Shown here one piece after another: positions 38,233 to 46,391 of a DNA stretch of 60,734 nucleotides; the first letter of the stretch is position 1; every line of letters begins with the position of its first letter. Both the position numbers and the translations under genes were made by a program. The notes beneath the pieces were generated by a model that was given only the letters and a program-made list of their open reading frames with translations, was not told the DNA's origin and did no database searches. The stretch comes from Niastella populi (GTDB lineage Bacteria > Bacteroidota > Bacteroidia > Chitinophagales > Chitinophagaceae), in the NCBI RefSeq assembly GCF_002078015.1, contig NZ_LWBP01000214.1:1-60734 (forward strand), read 5' to 3'.

Positions 38233-38841
38233 TCACATTTTTATCCAGCATTTCAACAGGTCATTGAAATGCATTTCAGCCATCTGGTAAGATGGTGGAA
38301 TCTCATCGCCCCAACTGCAATAAGTGACAACTCTTGTTCCCCGCGGCATTTTTTCAAGTTGGTTATACAGGTAAATACTGTAATAGTTATAGAGTTCATT
38401 TGAATACACTATTTCATTATCTATCTTTTCGGTACCAACGAGATTTTCAAAAAATGCGTTATAGAAATAAAAATGATCATAGTCTTTTAAATCGAGTTGG
38501 GTAAAGTTCCTATGGATAAACTGAACATTGGGAAGTCCCAATCTTTTTCGGGCGATTTCCGCATGTTCTATCAGGCTTTTTCGTTGCTCAACACCGGTAA
38601 ACAAAATGGATGGTTTGTAAAAAGCACCGGCCAGACAAAATTTGCCGGCCCCGCTGCCTATGTCGAGGATTTTCACTTTGTCATTTACCCCCAGGTAAGA
38701 AACGGCTTTTTGAGTAATGTGTAATGGCGACCAATGCATCCGCGCCAGTGATCTTATTGATTCAGGGTATAACTGGTGTAAGGTAGCATCGGCACTAAAC
38801 CAGTTTTCCAGATCAGGCATTGATTTTGCTGAGGGCTTCAT
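38233..38841 (-). CDS. SAM-dependent methyltransferase, cassette copy 2
   Basis: 202 residues from the Met at 38841, chosen because it gives exactly the length and opening of the paralogue at 39296-39904 (xxxWFxxDxTLxxLxPxSIxSLAxxHWxPLHI). The class I SAM fold shows motif I as KILDIGSGAGKFCLAGAFYK, then GVEQRKSLIEHAE, NVQFIHRNFTQLDL and YDHFYFYNAFFENL. The DIGSG...GVEQ...F(Y/F)N layout recalls DOT1-like protein methyltransferases. The substrate is unknown. It is the third gene of the cassette, 34 nt after the GcvH-like stop, and is followed by a strong terminator. Confidence 0.8.
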   Translation of the reverse strand: MKPSAKSMPDLENWFSADATLHQLYPESIRSLARMHWSPLHITQKAVSYLGVNDKVKILDIGSGAGKFCLAGAFYKPSILFTGVEQRKSLIEHAEIARKRLGLPNVQFIHRNFTQLDLKDYDHFYFYNAFFENLVGTEKIDNEIVYSNELYNYYSIYLYNQLEKMPRGTRVVTYCSWGDEIPPSYQMAEMHFNDLLKCWIKM

Positions 38842-38875
38842 GGTGTGTGATGGATGTTTTATTGTTTCAGTTCTT

Positions 38876-39274
38876 CTATCGATGATTGTTTCGCATTTTA
38901 TACTCATCTAACGTCAGCAGGCCTGATTTATCATTTAAGCTGCCTGGTACCACCAGGGCGATCCAGCCGTTGGTTTCAGGTTGTTGAAGTAAGATGTTTT
39001 TTTCTTCTGTCAGCAACAGGTCGTTTATACTGATGATCTTACCGTTCACTGGCATATGAACCAACACATGGTAATCGTCGAATTGAATACTGCCGATAAT
39101 TTCGCCCTGCTTTATCTGCGCTGATATTTCCTCAAATTCTATCTTGTGAATTTCTTTAAACCCCGAAAGCTTAAACCGGCATACACCAATGTAGGCTACC
39201 GAACCCTGGAAGTCTATCCACTCATGATCGTTGGTATAGTATAAGTTTCTCTTTATTAAATTTTGGGTTTCCAT
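38876..39274 (-). CDS. GcvH-like protein lacking the lipoyl lysine
   Basis: 132 residues. The sequence follows glycine-cleavage H protein from start to end: YYTNDHEWIDFQGSVAYIGV, a lipoyl-domain core, MPVNGKIISINDLLLTEE and NGWIALVVPGS. The hairpin that normally reads ESVKAxSDxYxPVSG and carries the lipoylated Lys reads GSIQFDDYHVLVHMPVNG. No Lys lies in it, so it cannot be lipoylated in the usual way. No other glycine-cleavage gene is near. It is encoded between two paralogous methyltransferases (21 nt and 34 nt gaps), so it may act as a scaffold, substrate or regulator for them. Confidence 0.8.
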   Translation of the reverse strand: METQNLIKRNLYYTNDHEWIDFQGSVAYIGVCRFKLSGFKEIHKIEFEEISAQIKQGEIIGSIQFDDYHVLVHMPVNGKIISINDLLLTEEKNILLQQPETNGWIALVVPGSLNDKSGLLTLDEYKMRNNHR

Positions 39275-39295
39275 AGCTGCTGAGTCATGTGAGTG

Positions 39296-39904
39296 TTATA
39301 ATTTTATCCAGAACTGTAACAGATCGCCTGCCTGCGAATCAACTAAATGATATTCCGGAGGAATTTTAATGTTCAGGCAATGGAAAGTAGCAGCCCTGGT
39401 TCCTGAGGGCATTGCTGAAAGTTTTTTATACAATTGCTTATGATAATAATTATATAGGAAAGTGGAGTGCTTTACCTTGTCATCTATTTTATCACGGTCC
39501 ATCAGGTTTTCATAAAAGGAATTGAAGAAATAAAAATGGTCATATTGGCCGAAGTCCAGTTCGGTTATATTGCCATGTATAAAATGTACATTTTTCAGTC
39601 CCAGTTTATTTCTTGCATTTTCTCCATGGGTTATAAGATGTTCCCGTTGTTCAACTCCGAAAAAAGAAGCGTAGGGTTTATAATAAGCACCGGCGAGGCA
39701 AAATTTGCCAACACCGCTGCCAATATCCAGGACTTTAACGCCGGGATGTGTAACCAGAAAGGGAGTTACCATTTGAATAATATGCAACGGTGTCCAATGT
39801 CTGTTAGCCAAAGATTGAATAGAGTCAGGAAATAATCTGTTTAATGTTGAATCTGTACGAAACCACTTATGTATCGGGTCCGAGGCGGTATTTGCTGATT
39901 GCAT
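39296..39904 (-). CDS. SAM-dependent methyltransferase, cassette copy 1
   Basis: 202 residues, the same length as the paralogue at 38233. N-terminal IHKWFRTDSTLNRLFPDSIQ and HWTPLHIIQM are followed by motif I, VKVLDIGSGVGKFCLAGAYY, then GVEQREHLITHGENARNKLG, NVHFIHGNITELDFG and YDHFYFFNSFYENL. The end, DLLQFWIKL, matches DLLKCWIKM of copy 2. It is the first gene of the cassette. A -7 box (39910-39917) sits immediately before the ATG and a perfect dyad (39948-39967) behind it. The upstream neighbour is a Crp/Fnr regulator in the same direction. Confidence 0.82.
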   Translation of the reverse strand: MQSANTASDPIHKWFRTDSTLNRLFPDSIQSLANRHWTPLHIIQMVTPFLVTHPGVKVLDIGSGVGKFCLAGAYYKPYASFFGVEQREHLITHGENARNKLGLKNVHFIHGNITELDFGQYDHFYFFNSFYENLMDRDKIDDKVKHSTFLYNYYHKQLYKKLSAMPSGTRAATFHCLNIKIPPEYHLVDSQAGDLLQFWIKL

Positions 39905-39909
39905 CGGTG

Positions 39910-39917
39910 CAAAGTTA
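39910..39917 (-). promoter_or_regulatory. -7 promoter element TAACTTTG of the methyltransferase cassette
   Basis: On the minus strand this reads TAACTTTG, an exact TAnnTTTG match ending 6 nt before the ATG. Transcription would then begin at or next to the start codon, giving a nearly leaderless messenger. Confidence 0.5.
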
Positions 39918-39947
39918 CCAGGTTGGTTAATCGGTAACTGTTAACCT

Positions 39948-39967
39948 TGTCACTTAAAAAAGTGACA
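39948..39967. promoter_or_regulatory. Perfect dyad TGTCACTT-aaaa-AAGTGACA, candidate Crp/Fnr site
   Basis: Eight-nt arms around four A residues. The centre lies about 52 nt upstream of the predicted start of transcription of the methyltransferase cassette, a position used by activators. A Crp/Fnr regulator gene is the immediate upstream neighbour. Arm sequence and spacing resemble, but do not equal, the classical Crp (TGTGA-N6-TCACA) or Fnr (TTGAT-N4-ATCAA) sites. Confidence 0.6.
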
Positions 39968-40058
39968 TTTGTCAATTTTAGTGAGAACGATCTTTCCGGC
40001 TGGCCGGTTATATAATGGGGGAGAGCGCGGGTGAAAGACCATCTGTCGGGCTGAACGG

Positions 40059-40766
40059 TTATTTATAATTGGCTATTTTAATCAGCTGTTTAACGTCATG
40101 AACGATGATCTTCCGGCCCTTTGTTTCAACTATGCCTGCTTCTTTGAATTCGGTAAGTATGCGCACAGCCCGCTCACGAACCGTTCCAACCAGGCTGGCC
40201 AGGTCGTCACGGCTGATATTTATTTCGACCGGCATCCCCGGTTGAAAATTCTGTTTATACTTTTCCCGAAGCACAATTAATTGTAAGGCCAGTCTTTCCC
40301 TTACCGATTTTTGAGCAAAAACCGACAGGCTGTTAGCCAATACGGCAAATTCATGGCTTAGGGTCTTAAGTAACCGTTTACTTAAGACGGATGATTGTTG
40401 TATTGTAAGTAGAAAATCTTCTTTTGGTATAAAGGCAATTTTGCTTTTTTCCAATGCTGAAGCCGAATCGGGATACCGGTCTTCTGAAAGAATTGCATGA
40501 TAACCTATCAATTCTCCCTTGTTGGCAACATAAATGATATGTTCTTTTCCGTCTTTGTCTACTTTATATTTCTTTACCTTTCCATCAATGATATAAAAAA
40601 TACCGGAAGGGTAGGCTGCTTCCCTGAAAATGATCTCTCCTTTTGAATATTCCTGTTCAGTTTTATTTGCTGTCAGTAATTCAAAATCTTCGGCAGGCAG
40701 ATCCTTTAAAATAGATTCGCTTTTAAAATCCCACTTATCAATAGGAAATATGCCATGTAAACTCAT
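40059..40766 (-). CDS. Crp/Fnr-family transcriptional regulator
   Basis: 235 residues from the Met at 40766; the reading frame extends 40 codons further up but would run through the -7 box at 40808. An effector domain of cNMP-binding type spans residues 20-140 (YSKGEIIFREAAYPSGIFYIIDGKVKKYKVDKDGKEHIIYV). No N-terminal Cys cluster for an Fe-S sensor is visible. The DNA-binding part follows a long helix (SVRERLALQLIVLREKY) and reads ISRDDLASLVGTVRERAVRILTEFKEAGIVETKG. It probably controls the methyltransferase cassette directly downstream. Confidence 0.9.
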   Translation of the reverse strand: MSLHGIFPIDKWDFKSESILKDLPAEDFELLTANKTEQEYSKGEIIFREAAYPSGIFYIIDGKVKKYKVDKDGKEHIIYVANKGELIGYHAILSEDRYPDSASALEKSKIAFIPKEDFLLTIQQSSVLSKRLLKTLSHEFAVLANSLSVFAQKSVRERLALQLIVLREKYKQNFQPGMPVEINISRDDLASLVGTVRERAVRILTEFKEAGIVETKGRKIIVHDVKQLIKIANYK

Positions 40767-40807
40767 GAGTAGCTGCAAATTTACTTTTAATTTTCCTATT
40801 GGCCCCG

Positions 40808-40815
40808 CAAATATA
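40808..40815 (-). promoter_or_regulatory. -7 promoter element TATATTTG of the Crp/Fnr gene
   Basis: An exact TAnnTTTG match on the minus strand, 41 nt before the chosen start at 40766. It lies within the longer open frame, which supports the shorter start. Confidence 0.45.
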
Positions 40816-40902
40816 ACAGGTATGTAAAGCAGGCTGCGACCAAACGTTGCATGCAGAATTACATATTTAAGGATATAGATATACACAACAGCGCTATAAA
40901 TA

Positions 40903-40910
40903 TAGGTTTG
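40903..40910 (+). promoter_or_regulatory. -7 promoter element TAGGTTTG
   Basis: An exact TAnnTTTG match on the plus strand, 24 nt before the ATG at 40935 of the small divergent gene. Confidence 0.4.
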
Positions 40911-40934
40911 CGGTCAAAGCCCTATCTTGTGCCA

Positions 40935-41186
40935 ATGGAAGAAAGTTTTGAGATACCGGTAACTTACAAGAATAAAGAATTCATTTTCACAGCTGTATTG
41001 CAGCGCTCTGGTTATTCTTACCGTATTGTTGTCAACCTGGAAGAAATATCGATCTGTTTTGAACCGGATGAAGAACGAAACTTCAGGGTAGTGATGATGC
41101 CCGGCCAGCCCGAACGAGCCATGGATCGTATTGACAAAGCATTGGTGGCGGTGTTGCACGACCGGTTAGTCGAACTTCTGCGTTGA
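40935..41186 (+). CDS. Small conserved Bacteroidota protein, function unknown
   Basis: 83 residues from the ATG at 40935, placed by the -7 box at 40903; the frame is open further up. It reads as beta strands followed by a helix: FEIPVTYKNKEFIFTAVLQRSGYSYRIVVNLEEISICFEPDEERNFRVVMMP..., ending in the helix IDKALVAVLHDRLVELL. It has no signal peptide, membrane helix or catalytic motif. It is divergent from the Crp/Fnr gene and may share regulation with it. Confidence 0.65.
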   Translation: MEESFEIPVTYKNKEFIFTAVLQRSGYSYRIVVNLEEISICFEPDEERNFRVVMMPGQPERAMDRIDKALVAVLHDRLVELLR

Positions 41187-41515
41187 AAATTATCGGGTCA
41201 TTCCAAATATTATTCCATTGAATGTATGCGTACAACAATTGCAAAATGGCGACATATCAGCTGCTTTCAGGTTTGGGTTTACAATTTGTAAAATCCCGTT
41301 ATTATCAACAAATAAACCGGAAGTCGATCGCATTAAAATTCAATTGTTTAGCTTTCGTTGGCAACTTTTAATGTTTTATCCTTCTTAATTATTAAGCCTG
41401 CCTGTAAGTTTTTGATCAATTGCGCAACAAACCGGAGGAGCAGTACATTATGCACCGGATAATGATTACTTTTTGTGGAAAAAGAACAGGTGCATTTTTT
41501 CAACAAAAAATAATT
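41187..41515. other. Gap without a recognised gene
   Basis: 329 nt between the small conserved gene and the ECF sigma gene, both plus-strand. It should contain the sigma operon promoter, but no exact TAnnTTTG box was found. A promoter recognised by the sigma factor itself is possible. Confidence 0.3.
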
Positions 41516-41992
41516 ATGGACCAGTCGCAGTTTTTAGCGTTGATTGCTGAGCACCAGGGGATCATTCTTAAAATTTGCAGAATATACAGGAACACAAAGG
41601 AAGACCGCGATGACCTGTTTCAGGAAATCGTATTCCAGCTTTGGAAGTCTGCCCCTTCTTTTGAAGGCCGGGCAAAATTCAGTACATGGATGTACCGGAT
41701 AGCGCTTAGCACCGCAATTGCTACTTACCGTAAAAAGAAACCTGCAATTCATTACACAGCTGTGTTGCCTTATGCACAGGAGGAGCAGGTAGACAACGGA
41801 GAACAAAGAGAACGATTGTATGAGGCGCTTGCCAGGTTGAATGACGCCGACAAAGCGCTCATTACCCTATACCTTGAAGATCTAAGCTACCAGGAGATCG
41901 CAGCTATAACCGGATTAAGCGAAAACAATGTAGGCGTAAAACTCAACAGGATAAAAAATAAAATACAACAACTTTTAAATATCAAAAAATGA
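41516..41992 (+). CDS. ECF-type RNA polymerase sigma factor
   Basis: 158 residues from the ATG at 41516; upstream codons of the frame lack conserved sequence. Region 2 is seen at FLALIAEHQGIILKICRIYRNTKEDRDDLFQEIVFQLWKSAPSF, with STWMYRIALSTAIATYRKKK. Region 4 is LNDADKALITLYLEDLSYQEIAAITGLSENNVGVKLNRIKNKI. ECF sigma factors redirect RNA polymerase in response to envelope or other signals. The stop overlaps the next start by 4 nt, so sigma factor and membrane protein are coupled, the usual sigma/anti-sigma arrangement. Confidence 0.92.
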   Translation: MDQSQFLALIAEHQGIILKICRIYRNTKEDRDDLFQEIVFQLWKSAPSFEGRAKFSTWMYRIALSTAIATYRKKKPAIHYTAVLPYAQEEQVDNGEQRERLYEALARLNDADKALITLYLEDLSYQEIAAITGLSENNVGVKLNRIKNKIQQLLNIKK

Positions 41993-42534
41993 ATGATGAT
42001 CTGTTAAAATCGGCATGGCAGGGTATGGTTGGCGAACCCAAAAGTGATGCAACCATAAAAAATATGATGCAGGAAAGGGCGCACCCTTTGCTCAGGCGTA
42101 TCCGCATACAACTGATCATAGAAATAGCAGCTTTCACGGTATTCCTTATTGTTTATTACGATTTCTTTGATGGAGACCGGAAACCGTTGTATGCAAACGT
42201 CATATTGGTAATGGGCCTTCTGTTTGTTATAACGCATAATTTGATTGGTTATATCGTAAACAGGAGATCGGTAACCGGCAATACCATTAAACAATCGCTT
42301 GCCAGGCATGTTGCCAGGATAAAAAATTTCGCCATCGTGTCAGTTAGTACCCGTGTGCTGGCGGCAGCCTGTTTACTGCTCTTCTTTACCAGCACAGTTA
42401 CATTAACTGAAAACAAACGCTGGATACTGGCAGTCATTATATTGATCTTTATTATCCAAATTGCTTTATTGTTAAGAATATGGATAAAAAGGATCGATGC
42501 GCTAAAAGGCACTGTCAATGATTTCAATGAGTGA
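41989..42534 (+). CDS. Four-helix membrane protein, putative anti-sigma or partner of the ECF sigma factor
   Basis: 181 residues. A cytoplasmic N-terminus (DDLLKSAWQGMVGEPKSDATIKNMMQER) is followed by membrane helices IIEIAAFTVFLIVYYDFF, YANVILVMGLLFVITHNLIGYIV, VLAAACLLLFFTSTVTL and WILAVIILIFIIQIALLLRIWI. It overlaps the sigma gene by ATGA. It lacks the zinc-type anti-sigma motif, so anti-sigma function rests on the operon position. A terminator follows directly. Confidence 0.7.
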   Translation: MNDDLLKSAWQGMVGEPKSDATIKNMMQERAHPLLRRIRIQLIIEIAAFTVFLIVYYDFFDGDRKPLYANVILVMGLLFVITHNLIGYIVNRRSVTGNTIKQSLARHVARIKNFAIVSVSTRVLAAACLLLFFTSTVTLTENKRWILAVIILIFIIQIALLLRIWIKRIDALKGTVNDFNE

Positions 42535-42563
42535 TTTAACCGGGAGGCCGTTACATACAAAAT

Positions 42564-42598
42564 AAAAACTGCTACCATCGGGGATAGTAGCAGTTTTT
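42564..42598. terminator. Bidirectional terminator
   Basis: AAAAACTGCTAC (42564-42575) and GTAGCAGTTTTT (42587-42598) form a perfect 12-bp stem. It lies between the convergent sigma operon (+) and the T9SS surface protein (-). Confidence 0.92.
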
Positions 42599-42626
42599 AA
42601 TATTTTATGATTGTATTAAAGAGCGC

Positions 42627-44744
42627 CTATTGCACTATAAACTTTTCAGTGGTACTTCCCGTTTGCTTAATAATTTTCATAAAATACATTCCTTTCCTAA
42701 GATTGATTGTTTCAATTTGGCGGAAGGTATCAGTTACGTCCGTCCACTCCTGCAGTAACTGACCGAATGAATTGTAAAGCCGCCCGGTATAGCGTTCCTG
42801 AGAGGTTGATGCGCCGGCAAAAAGTGTTACAGGCTCGCCTGCCGTTACTTGTGTTGGCCGTACTGTGGATGATACATTTTTTTCAAAGTTAACGGTGCGA
42901 ACCTGGCTATACTTGAAACGGCCATCATTGTCGATAATTTTTAAACGGTAGACTCCCGTTTTGATTCGATCTCCTGCATTTGCATCCGTATAATAATAAG
43001 TACCGGATGTACCATTGTTTACAGGAACGGTGCCAACGGTTGTATAAGAGACAGGCGACAGGGAAGAACGTTCTATTTCAAACCTGTTCACATTGTCCTG
43101 ATCGGCTGTTTTCCACGTTAATTGCGCATTTCCCTTATGGGCAATGGCCGTAAACGAAAGAAGCTCCAGCGGTAAAGTGGCATTTGGAAATACAAGCAGG
43201 TACAGCGTCGCATTGGTACAGGCAGCAGGTGAACCATTATCGCAGGTCTGGTAAGTATAATTTATCGGGCCATTAAAACCACTAACCGGAGCAAAAGTAT
43301 AATTACCATTCGATAAAAGCGTCAACGTGCCTTTGCCGGGTGTGGTGGTGGTTTGTGCGGTAATAGTCTGGGTATTGTTTTCCGGGTCGCTGTCGTTGTC
43401 TTTTATATTACCCGATACGTTTGTATTTAGCGGAGTACTGTTATAATCATCTGCAGCCAGTGTTGAATTTGTGGTGGCAGCAGGAATAATTGTAATTATC
43501 TGATAAGCGGTTGCACATTGCGGTGTGGGCGACTTCGTATCGCACACCTGGTAGGTTAGTGTATCATAACCCGTATAGCCAGTGGTGGGGGTATAAGTGA
43601 TGGCGCCGGTGCTGCTGTTCACACTTGTAGTGCCGTGAAGCGGCGCTGCTGTAACAGCCACCGAAGCAGGATTCAGCGTAACGGAAGTATTATTACCCGC
43701 TTTGTCGTTTGCCAAAGTATTTAACGTAACGGCTGTATTGATGGGAGTTGCAGCCAGATCCGTATTGGCAAAAGGTTTATTGGTAAAACCGGCTGCATCG
43801 CTTACCGTTATGGTTAAATTTATATTTGCACAGTCAGGGTTCACAACGCTGCCCGGGCACATAGGTACTGTAAATCTGAAAATGCCTGCAACCGCAGAGG
43901 TAAAGGTATAAGTACCGTCGGAGTTAATAGTGGGTACCGCCGGGCCGGGATTGCCGGGAAGTGCGGTTGCAGTTCCATAGGTTGTTCCGGTCGGTTGTGT
44001 ATCGTTGGTACCTACATTTCCGGATACGGAAGTGTTCACAAAGGTGGCGTTGATATCCGGTCTTACTTTTATGCAGCGTGTGTATGAAACAGAAGTGAAT
44101 CCCAGGGTAACGGTGCTGGTTGAATTAATCGATTTACCGCTGGTCATCACAATTCTTGTTACCGGGCCGGGGATCGTTAATGTAATACGGTTGGTGGTAA
44201 CTCCCGTACCGCCGGCGGTGTTGGTGCCGGTAATAGTATTGCCGCCAGAAATCGTAATACTGCCTCCATTCCCGGGGTCGGCAACATTATCGCTGAAGTT
44301 AGCTGCGCTTATAGTGATCGGAGTAGCATCATTAAATGCGGTGATCCTTAGTTGATCATTATTATTGAGACCTGCGCAACGCAAACTGAAGTTGGTAACC
44401 GCCTCGGCAAATTGAAAGGTATAGGTGGCAAAGTTGGCTGGGGTGGTACTTGGGGCATTGGTCGGCTGCACAAAAATATAGTTCCCAACAGTAGGGTCGT
44501 TTTGGATCTGCACACCTGCCGACCAGGTGGCTGTACCGGATACGGTAGCCGAAAATGTAAACATTCCACTGCTTAAATTGGAGATAGTTGCCGCTGCAGT
44601 TGAATTGGAATTAAAATTTGAATTCAAGGCGTAACCCGGTGTATTGATCGTGGTCGTTGATCTTACCGTTGCAGATATACATTGAGCGAATAGGGTATGA
44701 CTAAAGCAAATAAAGAATCCCAGCAAAGGGTACAGTTTTTTCAT
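42627..44744 (-). CDS. Large T9SS-secreted surface protein with Ig/cadherin-like repeats
   Basis: 705 residues from the Met at 44744. Signal peptide KLYPLLGFFICFSHTLFAQ. The N-terminal part is Thr/Asn-rich (SLRCAGLNNNDQLRITAFND). The middle contains three or four repeats of the type ANTDLAATPINTAVTLNTLANDKAGN ... GAITYTPTTGYTGYDTLTYQVCD, typical of cadherin/Ig-like adhesion domains. A fibronectin-like segment follows (LLSFTAIAHKGNAQLTWKTA). The end, LRKGMYFMKIIKQTGSTTEKFIVQ, is a type IX secretion sorting tail. It is probably exported and attached to the cell surface, with a role in adhesion or gliding. Confidence 0.88.
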   Translation of the reverse strand: MKKLYPLLGFFICFSHTLFAQCISATVRSTTTINTPGYALNSNFNSNSTAAATISNLSSGMFTFSATVSGTATWSAGVQIQNDPTVGNYIFVQPTNAPSTTPANFATYTFQFAEAVTNFSLRCAGLNNNDQLRITAFNDATPITISAANFSDNVADPGNGGSITISGGNTITGTNTAGGTGVTTNRITLTIPGPVTRIVMTSGKSINSTSTVTLGFTSVSYTRCIKVRPDINATFVNTSVSGNVGTNDTQPTGTTYGTATALPGNPGPAVPTINSDGTYTFTSAVAGIFRFTVPMCPGSVVNPDCANINLTITVSDAAGFTNKPFANTDLAATPINTAVTLNTLANDKAGNNTSVTLNPASVAVTAAPLHGTTSVNSSTGAITYTPTTGYTGYDTLTYQVCDTKSPTPQCATAYQIITIIPAATTNSTLAADDYNSTPLNTNVSGNIKDNDSDPENNTQTITAQTTTTPGKGTLTLLSNGNYTFAPVSGFNGPINYTYQTCDNGSPAACTNATLYLLVFPNATLPLELLSFTAIAHKGNAQLTWKTADQDNVNRFEIERSSLSPVSYTTVGTVPVNNGTSGTYYYTDANAGDRIKTGVYRLKIIDNDGRFKYSQVRTVNFEKNVSSTVRPTQVTAGEPVTLFAGASTSQERYTGRLYNSFGQLLQEWTDVTDTFRQIETINLRKGMYFMKIIKQTGSTTEKFIVQ

Positions 44745-44988
44745 GCGTAAAAGATTTTCGCTAAAGTACAATATAAGGGCAAATACTTAGCCTTTAAAAA
44801 TTACAATACACATAAATTTCCGGATCAATTTCTTATAAAGTTTAATTTTTTAATGGTGTTTGGGTATAGAAGAAAACACGCATATGATATAAACGTAATG
44901 GGTGCCCTAAAACAGCGGCTATACCTCCTGTTTATCGCCATTGTAATGAAGGTGCCCGGGGAAAAGCTATTGTCTCGTTTATCATTTT

Positions 44989-45246
44989 ATGAGGGGTGAT
45001 ATAACAAAGAACTACGAACTGATAAAAAATGAATTGCTTTCACCGGGTATTCCGAAATCAATTACCAAAACCAACGCTCTGCTTATTGAAAGATGGAGCG
45101 ATGGATGGGGACTAAGTTGGGAAGGAAAGACCCGAATGATAAAACATCTTTCTACCGGCATTTATCTGATGAAGGGTCCGGCGCTACAGCAGGTGTACAA
45201 TTCATACAGGGCCGTAACAACCATTAAATTGTATGACCTAGATTAA
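44989..45246 (+). CDS. Small protein of unknown function
   Basis: 85 residues from an ATG at 44989. It is not recognised. The composition is ordinary and soluble (LIERWSDGWGLSWEGKTRMIKHLSTGIYLMKGPALQQVYNSYRAVTTIKLYDLD). No signal peptide or membrane helix is seen, and no clear ribosome-binding site. It could be a genuine small gene or a chance open frame in a 740-nt interval. Confidence 0.35.
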   Translation: MRGDITKNYELIKNELLSPGIPKSITKTNALLIERWSDGWGLSWEGKTRMIKHLSTGIYLMKGPALQQVYNSYRAVTTIKLYDLD

Positions 45247-45488
45247 AGCTGGAAATATGGGCAAAAAGTAAGAAAAGCGGGCTGCAGGTTACAGCTTTTG
45301 GACGGGTATGACTACTATGAGTAATATTGTTATTTTATAATATGTATCTGCTCGTTCCTGATCGACTACCACGGCCAAACCCAACACCATATATACATTT
45401 TTCCTTGCATACAATTATCAGGCCATTCAGGGCCTGAGAATGAATCAGTGGCAAGCGTTTTTATGAAGAAGAATGAAACTGACAGCAG

Positions 45489-46277
45489 ATGAATCATAAA
45501 TTATCCGGAGAAAGGAAAAGACTGCTAACTTCCTTCGATAGACTGCTCGAAGGGCCGATGATATTCCTGGGATTTGTATGGCTGCTCTTGCTGATCGTCG
45601 AACTGGTTTGGAGGCTGAATCGTCAACTTGAACTGCTGAGCCTTGTTATATGGATCATTTTTATCTTCGATTTCCTGGTAAAGTTTGTTTTAGCTCCGGA
45701 AAAACTGCGTTTCCTGCGAGCGAATTGGCTTACAGCGGTTTCGCTTATCGTTCCGGCCCTGCGCGTTTTTAAAGTGTTCAGGATTTTCAATATGCTACGC
45801 GGATTAAGGGGAATACGGCTTTTGCGCCTCGTTTCATCACTCAACCGCAGCATGAAAAGCCTGGCATCAACAATGCGTAGAAGGGGCTTTTTCTATGTGT
45901 TCCTGCTAACACTGGTGGCCACTTTTGCGGGCGCCGCAGGCATGTATGCCATCGAGCGACCAAACCAGGGTTTTGAAAACTATGGAATGGCCTTGTGGTG
46001 GACAGCCATGCGGATCACCACGGCGGGTAGTGATTACTGGCCGCAGACAGCTGAGGGCCGCAGCCTGGCGTTTCTGCTTGCTGTATTCGGTTATGCGGTG
46101 TTCGGATACGTTACCGCTACGCTTGCGACCTTCTTTATAGGGCGCGATGCCGAAGAAAAGAATGCGCCCGTGGCAGGTTCAAAAGAGATCGCAGCGCTAA
46201 AGCGGGAAATCACTGATCTTAAGAGACTGATCATGGAGTTAAGGGACGGAAGTAAAGAAACGAGGAACAAAGGCTAA
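45489..46277 (+). CDS. Voltage-sensor-type ion channel with atypical selectivity filter
   Basis: 262 residues. Membrane helices S1-S3 (MIFLGFVWLLLLIVELVW, LLSLVIWIIFIFDFLVKFVL and following) lead to an S4-like segment with a positive charge at about every third residue (LRVFKVFRIFNMLRGLRGIRLLR). S5 is FFYVFLLTLVATFAGAAGMYA, and S6 contains LAVFGYAVFGYVTATLATFF. The pore loop reads MRITTAGSDYWPQTAEG in place of the potassium filter TVGYGD. A short cytoplasmic coiled coil ends the chain. A monovalent-cation channel is likely; selectivity is open. Regulation and partners are not visible. Confidence 0.85.
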   Translation: MNHKLSGERKRLLTSFDRLLEGPMIFLGFVWLLLLIVELVWRLNRQLELLSLVIWIIFIFDFLVKFVLAPEKLRFLRANWLTAVSLIVPALRVFKVFRIFNMLRGLRGIRLLRLVSSLNRSMKSLASTMRRRGFFYVFLLTLVATFAGAAGMYAIERPNQGFENYGMALWWTAMRITTAGSDYWPQTAEGRSLAFLLAVFGYAVFGYVTATLATFFIGRDAEEKNAPVAGSKEIAALKREITDLKRLIMELRDGSKETRNKG

Positions 46278-46391
46278 GAACACATCATTTGCAGTTATTT
46301 TACTTCGCTGGTTCGACAGCCTTCGCTATGAGTTGATGAACCTTAAAAGGTGTATGCCGAATACTCTATAGTTTGTTAATTTTTGATAAAA

